This document shows, piece by piece, positions 1 through 6,606 of a stretch of 48,877 nt of DNA. A model generated the notes under the pieces. That model was not told the DNA's origin and ran no database searches. It saw nothing but the letters and a program-made list of their open reading frames with translations. The position numbers were made by a program, and so were the translations under genes. The first letter of the stretch is position 1; every line of letters begins with the position of its first letter. The DNA lies in contig JAFEDS010000019.1 of the NCBI GenBank assembly GCA_018241505.1, positions 1-48,877 on the forward strand. The letters are read 5' to 3'. This DNA is from Pseudomonadota bacterium. Its GTDB lineage: Bacteria > Pseudomonadota > Gammaproteobacteria > Steroidobacterales > Steroidobacteraceae.

Positions 1-24
1 ACCAGGTTTTTCAACGCCCTGCTA
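1..24 (-). mobile_element. IS-like terminal sequence at left window edge
   Basis: Read on the minus strand from 24 to 1, this begins TAGCAGG, then GC, then GTTGAAAAACC, then TGGT. The right edge carries the same sequence in the opposite orientation with only three differences out of 24. Ends containing GTTGAAAAAC are common in IS1182-like and related elements; the family is my inference. The element would extend to the left of the window. No transposase is visible. Confidence 0.6.
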
Positions 25-1133
25 AGGAGCAGCGTGCCCGTGCCGTTGATCGAGCCGCCAATAACCGCATCGCCTTCGGCCTTTTCGACCGGCACTGCCT
101 CGCCGGTCACGAGCGATTGATCGACTCCCGAGCGGCCGCTGATCACCGTTCCATCGACAGGCACCCGCTCCCCGGGACGAATTCGCACGAGCTCACCGAC
201 TCGCGCCTCCTCGATGGGCACCTCGATCTCCTGCCCGTCACGAACCACGCGCGCGGTCTCTGGTTGGAGATCCAACAGGCGCTTCACCGCCTGCGAGCTG
301 CGTGTCTTCACGATGAGCGAAAGCCATTCCGAGAAGATGTGATAGGTGCCAACCATCACCGCGACGGCGAAGAAGGGTGCAGTCGGATAGCCCGGACGCT
401 GAAGGAGGAGGCCGAGGATGCCGCCTGCAATGCCTGCGAAGGCGCCCATCTCCAGCAGCACGTGTTGGTTCAGAATGCCTCGGCGAAGCGCCTGGAAGGC
501 CATGTACAGGATGTGCCGTCCGACGCCGAACACCAGGGCGAAGGCCAACGCGCCGGACAGCCACGGCGCGACGTGTAGCAGATGTCCCCGGAGATTGAGA
601 TACAACAGTGAGAGCGCCATGACGGCGAGGCCGCCGGCGGCGCCGATCGCTGCCCAGAGGCCGCTGGAGCGCAGGACCAGAAAGACAAAGCCGCCGAGGC
701 TCAGACACACCAGGGCGGGCAGAAAGCCGATCCAACCGACAGACGGGTCGGCGATGATGGGAATGGCCGCGACGCTGAGCACAACGGCGAGGACGAACCG
801 CCGTGCCTCACGGACGAGATCGCGCTCTTCCTCTTCAAAGGCGCGCAGCTTGCTCGGATCGGAAATGGTGTACCCGATGTCGCGCAGGGTCTGTAGGAGT
901 TGCTCGGGGCGAGCGATGCTCGGGTCATACTCGACTAGCGCCTGCTCATGCGTCAGGCTCACTGCCACTTTGTCCACACCCGGCAGTCGGCCGAGCGCCT
1001 TCTCGATGGTTCCGGTGCAGAGCGAGCAGTGCAGACCGCCAATGCGTGCTCGAATCTTCCGGCGACCCGGCCTGGCCGATGGCTCCTCGCTCCAGGGACG
1101 GAAGTTGGAAATGGTTGCTGTTGAGGTCGTCAT
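1..1133 (-). CDS. Heavy-metal P1B-type ATPase, N-terminal part, cut by IS-like end
   Basis: Membrane pump that exports metal ions using ATP. About 377 codons run from ATG at 1133 to the window edge without a stop. An HMA metal-binding domain carries CSLC at residues 36-39, followed by hydrophobic segments from about residue 95 to 260. The actuator domain shows LVTGEAVPVEKA and GGSINGTGT near the end. The CPC motif and the DKTGT phosphorylation site should lie further left and are not present. The reading frame enters an IS-like end at about position 24, where the family sequence is lost, so the gene is probably disrupted. It follows the HMA gene ending at 1160 by 26 bases, so the two form an operon behind the MerR-type promoter at 1447-1477. 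The metal (copper, lead, zinc or cadmium) cannot be decided without the CPC region. Confidence 0.85.
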   Translation of the reverse strand, partial: MTTSTATISNFRPWSEEPSARPGRRKIRARIGGLHCSLCTGTIEKALGRLPGVDKVAVSLTHEQALVEYDPSIARPEQLLQTLRDIGYTISDPSKLRAFEEEERDLVREARRFVLAVVLSVAAIPIIADPSVGWIGFLPALVCLSLGGFVFLVLRSSGLWAAIGAAGGLAVMALSLLYLNLRGHLLHVAPWLSGALAFALVFGVGRHILYMAFQALRRGILNQHVLLEMGAFAGIAGGILGLLLQRPGYPTAPFFAVAVMVGTYHIFSEWLSLIVKTRSSQAVKRLLDLQPETARVVRDGQEIEVPIEEARVGELVRIRPGERVPVDGTVISGRSGVDQSLVTGEAVPVEKAEGDAVIGGSINGTGTLLLSRALKNL

Positions 1134-1159
1134 TGCACTCTCCTGACTGGCTCGGAGTG

Positions 1160-1417
1160 TCAGCGATGCGGGCCCGGAGCTCCGGCCGTGGCGTCACCGA
1201 GAGCTTCACTCGCCACCACCCGAAACCCGGACTTTCGGATCGTTTCGATGAGGAACTCCTCCTGAACGGCTTGCGGGTCATAGAGCACGCGAGCTTGGGC
1301 TTCGGCAAATGACACTGAGGCCATGCGCACTGCCGGATTCGCTTCAAGCACGCCCTTGATGCGTTGGGCGCAAGCGTCGCAATTCATGCCCTGGATCTTG
1401 AAGACTGTCGTTTTCAT
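1160..1417 (-). CDS. Heavy-metal-associated (HMA) domain protein, CopZ-like
   Basis: Small cytoplasmic metallochaperone of 85 residues. It is one ferredoxin-like HMA domain with the motif GMNCDACAQ, whose metal-binding cysteines are C13 and C16. The ATG at 1417 is preceded by GGGAG at a normal distance. It is the first gene of an operon with the truncated P-type ATPase, to which it would deliver the metal ion. About 30 bases upstream lies a MerR-family type promoter (20-bp spacer) typical of zinc, lead or cadmium responsive genes rather than strictly copper ones. The last 15 residues are not part of the HMA fold. Confidence 0.88.
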   Translation of the reverse strand: MKTTVFKIQGMNCDACAQRIKGVLEANPAVRMASVSFAEAQARVLYDPQAVQEEFLIETIRKSGFRVVASEALGDATAGAPGPHR

Positions 1418-1736
1418 GGGGTGCTCCCGTTCGCTCAGTATCCGCAGCGTAACCCTTGGAGTTAACTCAAGAGTCAAGGGGGCGCGCATACCCCCGAAGC
1501 TACGGCCCGGAGTGCGCTCCACGTTGAAGGGTGGCGAGACCTCTGCGCATAGTTGATGTGACTGTCATCGCCGCTCGGTGAAGCAGGCGGGAATGTCGCC
1601 TGCTGCGCACAGAGTTGGTCTCTGCGATGTCGCGAGCGCAGGCATACGTGGTCGACGAGGGCATCCCTGCGAAGGGGGACTCGCGCGAGCTCGGCTGATT
1701 CAACTCGCGCCGCGAGGACCTTCGTGGATTACCTGA
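1418..1736. other. Intergenic region, about 320 bases
   Basis: The left third holds the MerR-type promoter and leader of the HMA gene. I see no convincing gene in 1480-1736: the short open frames there lack ribosome-binding sites and recognisable motifs. The divergent promoter of the DUF4396 gene should also lie here but has no clear -35/-10 pair. Confidence 0.5.
1447..1477 (-). promoter_or_regulatory. MerR-family (ZntR-like) promoter of the HMA-ATPase operon
   Basis: On the minus strand, TTGACT (1477-1472) and TACGCT (1451-1446) are 20 bases apart. The spacer holds the dyad GAGTTAACTC (1459-1468). An overlong spacer filled by a dyad is the hallmark of MerR-family activated promoters, and the 20-bp spacing and GGAGT/ACTCC-like core resemble the E. 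coli zntA promoter. The spacing is seen; the assignment to a ZntR/PbrR-like regulator is inference. Confidence 0.65.
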
Positions 1737-2405
1737 ATGCCACAGTGGTTGATTACATTATCGTGGGTGTGCCTCGCCCTGGGTCTCGCCACAGCGGCCG
1801 TACTCGCAGCGGATATCGTTCGACATCGGCAAAAGATGAAGATCATGAACATTGTCTGGCCGGTGACGGGGCTTTACTTCCCCTTGATTGGCTGGTGGTT
1901 CTACAAAGCCGCAGGACGTCCGATGGCGATCGATGCGCCGAAGAGCGCCGGGCCGAAGCCGCGGTGGAAAAGCATCTTCCTGTCGGCGACACATTGCGCC
2001 AGTGGTTGCGTTATTGGGGATCTCATCGGAGCCCCTATTGTGTTCGCGACTGGTTGGGCGCTCTTCGGTCAGCGACTCTTCAGTGAATACCTCGTAGAGT
2101 TCGCACTCGCCTATCTTTTCGGCATTGCCTTTCAGTACTTCCCGATTCGAGCCATGCGGCGGGTCTCCCCCTACGACGCGATCAAGGATGCGGTGAAGGC
2201 GGACACGTTGTCGCTGACCGCCTTTGAAGTCGGCATGTTTGCCTGGATGGCGCTGATCTATTTCGTGCTGCTGGCCTCATATCGCCCAGACTCACCGACC
2301 CCGGTCTTCTGGTTCATGATGCAGGTCGGTATGGTGTTGGGATTCCTGACCGCCTATCCCGCTAACTGGTTGCTCATCAAATGGGGTGTGAAGAGCGGGA
2401 TGTAG
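1737..2405 (+). CDS. DUF4396 domain membrane protein
   Basis: Inner-membrane protein of 222 residues of unknown function. It has about five hydrophobic segments and the family's signature THCASGCVIGD (near residues 85-95), a His-Cys-x-x-x-Cys-x-x-x-Asp arrangement that could bind metal. Later motifs are FGIAFQYFPIR and the C-terminal TAYPANWLLIKWGVK typical of the family. The gene stands alone, divergent from the HMA-ATPase operon. DUF4396 proteins are often near heavy-metal genes, so a metal link is plausible but unproven. Confidence 0.8.
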   Translation: MPQWLITLSWVCLALGLATAAVLAADIVRHRQKMKIMNIVWPVTGLYFPLIGWWFYKAAGRPMAIDAPKSAGPKPRWKSIFLSATHCASGCVIGDLIGAPIVFATGWALFGQRLFSEYLVEFALAYLFGIAFQYFPIRAMRRVSPYDAIKDAVKADTLSLTAFEVGMFAWMALIYFVLLASYRPDSPTPVFWFMMQVGMVLGFLTAYPANWLLIKWGVKSGM

Positions 2406-2482
2406 TCCTTACCGCCCGAAGCAGCGGCGACAAACCAGTGCGTCTGCGACTGATTGAGGGCCGTCGGAGCAGCAGCGCGACA

Positions 2483-2998
2483 TCAAGTGGCACTGAGTTT
2501 GTTTCTTGACGGCACGACAACCTTTGTTCGCAGCAGTATTCGAAATGCCAGGCCGTGCGTTATGAGAAGAAGAGGCACGTAGGCAGCCAGGATAAAATAA
2601 CCAGCGCCTAACAAACCTGGGCTACCTGGGAGTGATATGCGGCTTCCCTGGTAAAAGGCGAACAGCAGGTCCGCCGTTCCGAAGATATTGAAAACCCAGG
2701 TTGCCACAACTCCATTACGAGTTCGCAGGGTAACTAGGGCGAGCAAAGCCAGAGTGGCGGTTATGAGGTCACCGTAGGCTACCGGTTGAGCAAATGCGGC
2801 AGGTAGTTCTGGAGAGACAACACCCGGCAGGACAAATGCCAATCCAAGGAACCTGAAAGCATGCAGCAGTAGGATGGGCTTCAGATTTTCGGGGCTGGGG
2901 CGTTCTCTCAGGGCTGGCCAAATGTAGTGCCACGCCGCTACTCCCCAAGCAGTCAAGCCGAACGCTACACTGATTCCGAACAAAACTGGAGATGGCAT
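2483..2998 (-). CDS. Integral membrane protein of unknown function (paralogue of the gene at 3038)
   Basis: Protein of 171 residues with five or six predicted transmembrane segments and no recognised domain name. ATG at 2998 is preceded by GAGG. Its second half aligns by eye with the 243-residue product just upstream: both share an F-R-x-G-x-x-F-V stretch, a GD-x-I-T turn, an (A/G)xxDL(L/I)xA segment and an ending (V)P(L/Y)xLI(T/S)HxL-F. The two are probably diverged duplicates. It is the last gene of a three-gene membrane operon (4181 to 2483) divergent from a LysR regulator. The job is unknown. Confidence 0.7.
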   Translation of the reverse strand: MPSPVLFGISVAFGLTAWGVAAWHYIWPALRERPSPENLKPILLLHAFRFLGLAFVLPGVVSPELPAAFAQPVAYGDLITATLALLALVTLRTRNGVVATWVFNIFGTADLLFAFYQGSRISLPGSPGLLGAGYFILAAYVPLLLITHGLAFRILLRTKVVVPSRNKLSAT

Positions 2999-3037
2999 GA
3001 TCGATCCTCGAGTTGCATATCGGCTGGCTGTTGATTC

Positions 3038-3769
3038 TCATCCCAACGCGCCCGAGGCCTCACCGAGTCGGTTGGACCAACCCGGGTGAGCCTGCGACCG
3101 AAGCTGCGCGAATACGAGAGCGTGGGAGATGAGAAAGTAGGGAACCAGCACGGTGGGCAGCAGGGACCAAGGAAGATGTGTCAGACCAGCAGTTCCAACG
3201 CCCGCATGAATGAGCTGAAGGGGTGATCCGTTTCTGGAGGTGACGCCCAGTACCACAGCAACAATGAGATCGAGAGCTCCGAACGCGTTCCACGCCATGA
3301 TGCGGCCGCGACGGTTCGCAAGCTGGTGTGCGGCAACCCACGCAGCTGGAATCGCTGCTACTCCGGTGATCACGTCACCCCAGCCGGCGATATACGGAAA
3401 CGGACCACCCAGCCGTCCCACTTCCGCCAGCATGACAAAAAGCACACCGCCTACCCGGAAAGCGTTCAAGCCGATGAGAAGCGGTGTGGGAATCGCAAGC
3501 AAGGTCGAGCGAACCCCGGGCGAAAGCAACGCAGCTGTTCCCGTAACCGCCAGAGGCAGGGTGAAGAGTGGGAGCAGGACAACTGCGCCTCCACCGGGGC
3601 TGGTCAACACGCCCATGGCAGCGACGCCGGTGGCCAAGGAAACCCATAGGCCCACGAGGACAGTGAGCACGATGCGCTGGCTTAGGGGAAGCGCAAGAGT
3701 GCTCACAATGGAAATCAGGATCACGGCAATGGCCGTGACCGCGACGACTGTGCCGATCAAATCAAGCAT
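3038..3769 (-). CDS. Integral membrane protein of unknown function
   Basis: Protein of 243 residues with about seven hydrophobic segments. The ATG at 3769 has an excellent Shine-Dalgarno sequence, AGGAGG. The motif AFRVGGVLFVML followed by AGWGDVITG (middle) and LVPYFLISHALVFAQL (end) is shared in pattern with the smaller downstream protein. Its start overlaps the end of the upstream gene by 8 bases, showing translational coupling. Domain unknown; possibly a small-molecule or redox membrane protein, but nothing in the sequence settles this. Confidence 0.75.
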   Translation of the reverse strand: MLDLIGTVVAVTAIAVILISIVSTLALPLSQRIVLTVLVGLWVSLATGVAAMGVLTSPGGGAVVLLPLFTLPLAVTGTAALLSPGVRSTLLAIPTPLLIGLNAFRVGGVLFVMLAEVGRLGGPFPYIAGWGDVITGVAAIPAAWVAAHQLANRRGRIMAWNAFGALDLIVAVVLGVTSRNGSPLQLIHAGVGTAGLTHLPWSLLPTVLVPYFLISHALVFAQLRSQAHPGWSNRLGEASGALG

Positions 3770-4181
3770 AAGAACCTCCTCGATGCTCTAGGCTCATGCT
3801 GGCCGCTGTCCTTTCGGGCCGTGAAGACCACGCCCAGTACACGAGCATAGCGAGCACGCCGAAAAGACCAACTCCCAGCGGAAGGTGCAGCGCAAATACG
3901 TGGAGACGACCCGATACCATCTGAGCCAGGTCACCCGCCATGAGCACAACACTGGCGATGAGAGGCCACCGAGGAATCTCGCGTGAGCGCCACAGGATGA
4001 CAGCTGACCCCGCTTGCAAGGCCGAGACGAGGAACGTGGTCGCACCATTGAACATGTGAGCAGTCAGGGCCATGGCGCTGTTCGAGAGAGCCATGCCCGC
4101 CAGCACAGCCTGAATGAGCATTCCAAACGCCTGTGCAGAAGCGGCGATACGGAAAGCGATTGCGAAGCGTCTGGCGTTCAT
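3762..4181 (-). CDS. Small integral membrane protein
   Basis: Protein of 139 residues with four predicted transmembrane helices and no recognised family. I chose ATG at 4181 because AAGGG precedes it at good distance; a TTG at 4211 would add ten residues without a ribosome-binding site. It is the first gene of the operon 4181-2483 and is divergent from the LysR gene at 4272, which is a common regulator-target arrangement. The 90-base gap between them should hold the shared operator. Confidence 0.7.
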   Translation of the reverse strand: MNARRFAIAFRIAASAQAFGMLIQAVLAGMALSNSAMALTAHMFNGATTFLVSALQAGSAVILWRSREIPRWPLIASVVLMAGDLAQMVSGRLHVFALHLPLGVGLFGVLAMLVYWAWSSRPERTAASMSLEHRGGSYA

Positions 4182-4271
4182 CAGCGTCGCCCTTGACGGT
4201 CGATTCGCCAAGATCGTAGCGTCCCGATGGATTCTCGAAAACGACCATCCGTTTACATAGGGTGTTCATAA

Positions 4272-5216
4272 ATGAACAGGGTCTCAGCGGCATGGCAGTG
4301 GGACGATATCCGCTTCTTTCTTGCCGTAGCGCGTGCGCGCAGTCTGTCCGCCGCCGCGCGTGTGCTCGGGGTCGGTCACGTGACCGTTGGTCGGCGCGTC
4401 GCCGTACTCGAGAGGCGCCTGGGGGTGAAGTTGCTGAATCGAACGCCCGAAGGCTTCTCGGTTACCCCGGCCGGCCAGGCGATCCTCGGTCAGTGCGCCG
4501 CCATGGAAAGTGCCGCGTTGGATCTCGAGCGAATCGCGGCCGGGCGCGACTCGCTCGCCGCCGGAACCGTGCGGCTCACCACGACTGAGGCGCTCGCGCA
4601 TCGCGTCATGGCGCCGGCGATTGCGACGCTCCGCAAGTCGCACCCCGCCCTGCAAGTCGATTTAATGATCGGAGTACGTACGCTGGATATCGCTCGACGT
4701 GATGCCGACTTGGCTGTGCGGTTCGCGCGACCAACAGCGCCCGAGCTCGTCTGTCGAAAATTGGGAGAAGTGGGTTTTTCGCTCTACGCCTCGCCCAGCT
4801 ATCTCAGCAGGTGCGGGTCGCCGACGCGCGGAGCGGGTCTTGCCGGATACGATCTCATCACCTTCACTGGAGCGCCGGCCGCGACGAGCCCGTTCTTTAT
4901 GGGCGAGGCGCTCGAAGGCGCTCGAGTTGCGGTGCGCTGTGACAACCCCCTCATTCAGGTTGAGGCCGCGGCCCAGGATGTCGGGATTGCCGAGTTGGCC
5001 TGCTGTCTCGGTGACGAGTGCGCCGGCCTCGTGCGTATCTGGCCTGATGAACCGCCAGCGCTTCGTACCGCGTGGTTGGTCGTCCACCAGGATCTGCGGC
5101 GCTCGGCCCGGATTCGAGTGGTGACATCGGCTATCGTCGAGACCTTCCGCCGACAGAGCGGAACGCTCCGGCGCGGAGCGATCGCTCGAAGAACGCGTCG
5201 TCCTGTCAGCATCTGA
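4272..5216 (+). CDS. LysR-family transcriptional regulator
   Basis: DNA-binding regulator of 314 residues. The N-terminal winged helix-turn-helix is clear (WDDIRFFLAVARARSLSAAA, residues 10-29, then GHVTVGRRVAVLERRLGVKLLNRTPEGFSVT). The substrate-binding domain follows from about residue 95 to 290. The C-terminal 25 residues are rich in arginine and are not typical of the family. It is transcribed divergently from the three-gene membrane operon at 4181, which is its probable target; the inducer is unknown. Confidence 0.9.
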   Translation: MNRVSAAWQWDDIRFFLAVARARSLSAAARVLGVGHVTVGRRVAVLERRLGVKLLNRTPEGFSVTPAGQAILGQCAAMESAALDLERIAAGRDSLAAGTVRLTTTEALAHRVMAPAIATLRKSHPALQVDLMIGVRTLDIARRDADLAVRFARPTAPELVCRKLGEVGFSLYASPSYLSRCGSPTRGAGLAGYDLITFTGAPAATSPFFMGEALEGARVAVRCDNPLIQVEAAAQDVGIAELACCLGDECAGLVRIWPDEPPALRTAWLVVHQDLRRSARIRVVTSAIVETFRRQSGTLRRGAIARRTRRPVSI

Positions 5217-5269
5217 CTTGGGGTGCCGGAACACGGCATTGCCACCATGGCGTTCCGTGGTCTACAAAG

Positions 5270-5629
5270 TCAGAAGACGATGACTTTGTCGGCGGTGAGC
5301 GTCGCTTCAGCCAGATCGTCCATAGAGCTGCGCCGAGCACCCTCCATGAGATCCGTCTCGTTTAAGCCGCGCGCATCCATGCAGGTCGCGCATAACAGAA
5401 TCTTGTGGGCACCGCTCGCGAAGCGTTTCAGCATGCGTTCGATGTTGTAATAGCCGTCGGGTGTACTCTGGCCCTTCCTAGCGCAAGAAACCGCGTCGGC
5501 CATCAAAAATACAGTCACCTCAGTTTCCGGATGCTTCTTCACCAAGGCATTCGCGAGCCGCAACGCATTGAAACAACGCTCGGTTCCATACGGGGGATCG
5601 TTGAGTATGAATAGAATCTTCATTGCCAT
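5270..5629 (-). CDS. DsrE-family protein, YchN-like
   Basis: Cytoplasmic protein of 119 residues (117 from the second ATG at 5623), matching the length of E. coli YchN. Recognisable stretches are FILNDPPYGTERCFNALRLA near the start, VFLMADAVSCARKGQ, YYNIERML, LLCATCMDARGL and the ending ATLTADKVIVF. The CATC cysteines and C near residue 65 fit the sulfur-relay-like fold of DsrE/F proteins. The exact role is unknown; related proteins handle persulfide sulfur. It is a single gene, convergent with the LysR gene. The longer open frame up to 5791 is not supported by a ribosome-binding site. Confidence 0.88.
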   Translation of the reverse strand: MAMKILFILNDPPYGTERCFNALRLANALVKKHPETEVTVFLMADAVSCARKGQSTPDGYYNIERMLKRFASGAHKILLCATCMDARGLNETDLMEGARRSSMDDLAEATLTADKVIVF

Positions 5630-5880
5630 GCTCACTCGCCGGACCGGCTCCAGAACGATCGTCCAAAGAACCCGTCCTTCGATCTTTTCTGACTGGAAGA
5701 ACCATTCAGCCTTTATTGCACGTCGATCCGGTCGGACACCATAACGGTTTTCCACGATAGCCGTCGTCGGATGAACCGCCGATGCTGACACTAAGAAATG
5801 GCACCCCGAAACCTGGGGCTGGCGGGAATTGTACCGTCTGTTACAGAACAGCCTTTCGAGCGTCCGCGAGAGTGCACGCT

Positions 5881-6606
5881 ATGCAAACCGCCGGAGACCC
5901 AGTGCGACGGCGACAGCCAGTTACGAGGGCTGAGCTGACGGTGCAGAACGAGGCACCGGTCGCCGGACCCGAGTCCGCTCGAGCTGAGTCGGGGATTGCG
6001 GCGTTGACTGCGTTGCGGCCGGTCTTGCTCCGCTTTGCGTTTTGGCTCTCGCGCGACCGATCGGTCGCGGAGGATATTGTGCAGGAAGCCCTGTTGCGGG
6101 CCTGGCGTGCGCTACCGGCGCTTAAGGACGCAGGCGCGATACGGGTCTGGCTGCTCACGATCGTGCGGCGCGAGCATGCGAGGCTGTATCGCCGCAAGCG
6201 ATTGGAAATCGCGTCGCTTGAGCCGGGCCGGACGATGGAGAATCTCCCGATAGTAGAAGGGCCCGACAGCGATACGAACGCCCTCCAACACGCGATTCTC
6301 CGTCTGCCGCTGGGCTACCGGGAACCTCTGGTGATGCAGGTCTTGGGCGGTTTCTCAACGGTGGAAATTGCTCGGGAGTTGAACCTCTCCACGACAGCGG
6401 TCCTCAGCCGGCTCTTTCGGGCGCGGCAGAAATTACGAGTGATGTGGGAATCCGGGTCGAGGTCCTGCTCGATCCAGCGCGACAGCGGGGTCAAGCTGAC
6501 ATTTCTGCCGTATGACTGGAGCTTGAACGACGTCCCTCGCCAGCACGGACCGCGACTTCGAAATCCTGGCCCCCCCACGTGCCACACTTGGGCCAGTAGA
6601 AGGTGA
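5881..6606 (+). CDS. ECF-type RNA polymerase sigma factor with aberrant C-terminal tail
   Basis: Alternative sigma factor of 241 residues from ATG 5881; a GTG at 5940 would also fit. Region 2 shows RPVLLRFAFWLSRDRSVAED followed by IVQEALLRAWRAL. Region 4 shows LPLGYREPLVMQVLGGFSTV and then EIARELNLSTTAVLSRLFRARQKL. Normal ECF proteins end soon after this. Here the frame continues through GVKLTFLPYDWSLND, which is the C-terminal signature of the DUF547 proteins found elsewhere in this window, and then into meaningless residues. The 3' end is therefore a fusion scar left by a deletion or recombination. No anti-sigma gene is adjacent. Confidence 0.85.
   Translation: MQTAGDPVRRRQPVTRAELTVQNEAPVAGPESARAESGIAALTALRPVLLRFAFWLSRDRSVAEDIVQEALLRAWRALPALKDAGAIRVWLLTIVRREHARLYRRKRLEIASLEPGRTMENLPIVEGPDSDTNALQHAILRLPLGYREPLVMQVLGGFSTVEIARELNLSTTAVLSRLFRARQKLRVMWESGSRSCSIQRDSGVKLTFLPYDWSLNDVPRQHGPRLRNPGPPTCHTWASRR
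6479..6531 (+). pseudogene. Remnant of a DUF547 gene 3' end
   Basis: The bases around GGGGTCAAGCT-ACATTTC (6485-6503), continuing TGCCGTATGACTGGAGC, are almost identical to the last coding bases of the intact DUF547 gene at 35235-35284. Translated, both give GVKLTFLPYDWSLN. Nothing of the upstream 250 codons of a DUF547 gene remains. The remnant is in frame with the sigma factor and lies opposite the 3' end of the glucoamylase gene. Confidence 0.75.

Noticed and set aside
418-1146. Long plus-strand open frame of 242 codons opposite the P-type ATPase
   Set aside because: It is antisense to a clear ATPase gene, is Arg/Ser/Pro-rich and has no domain.
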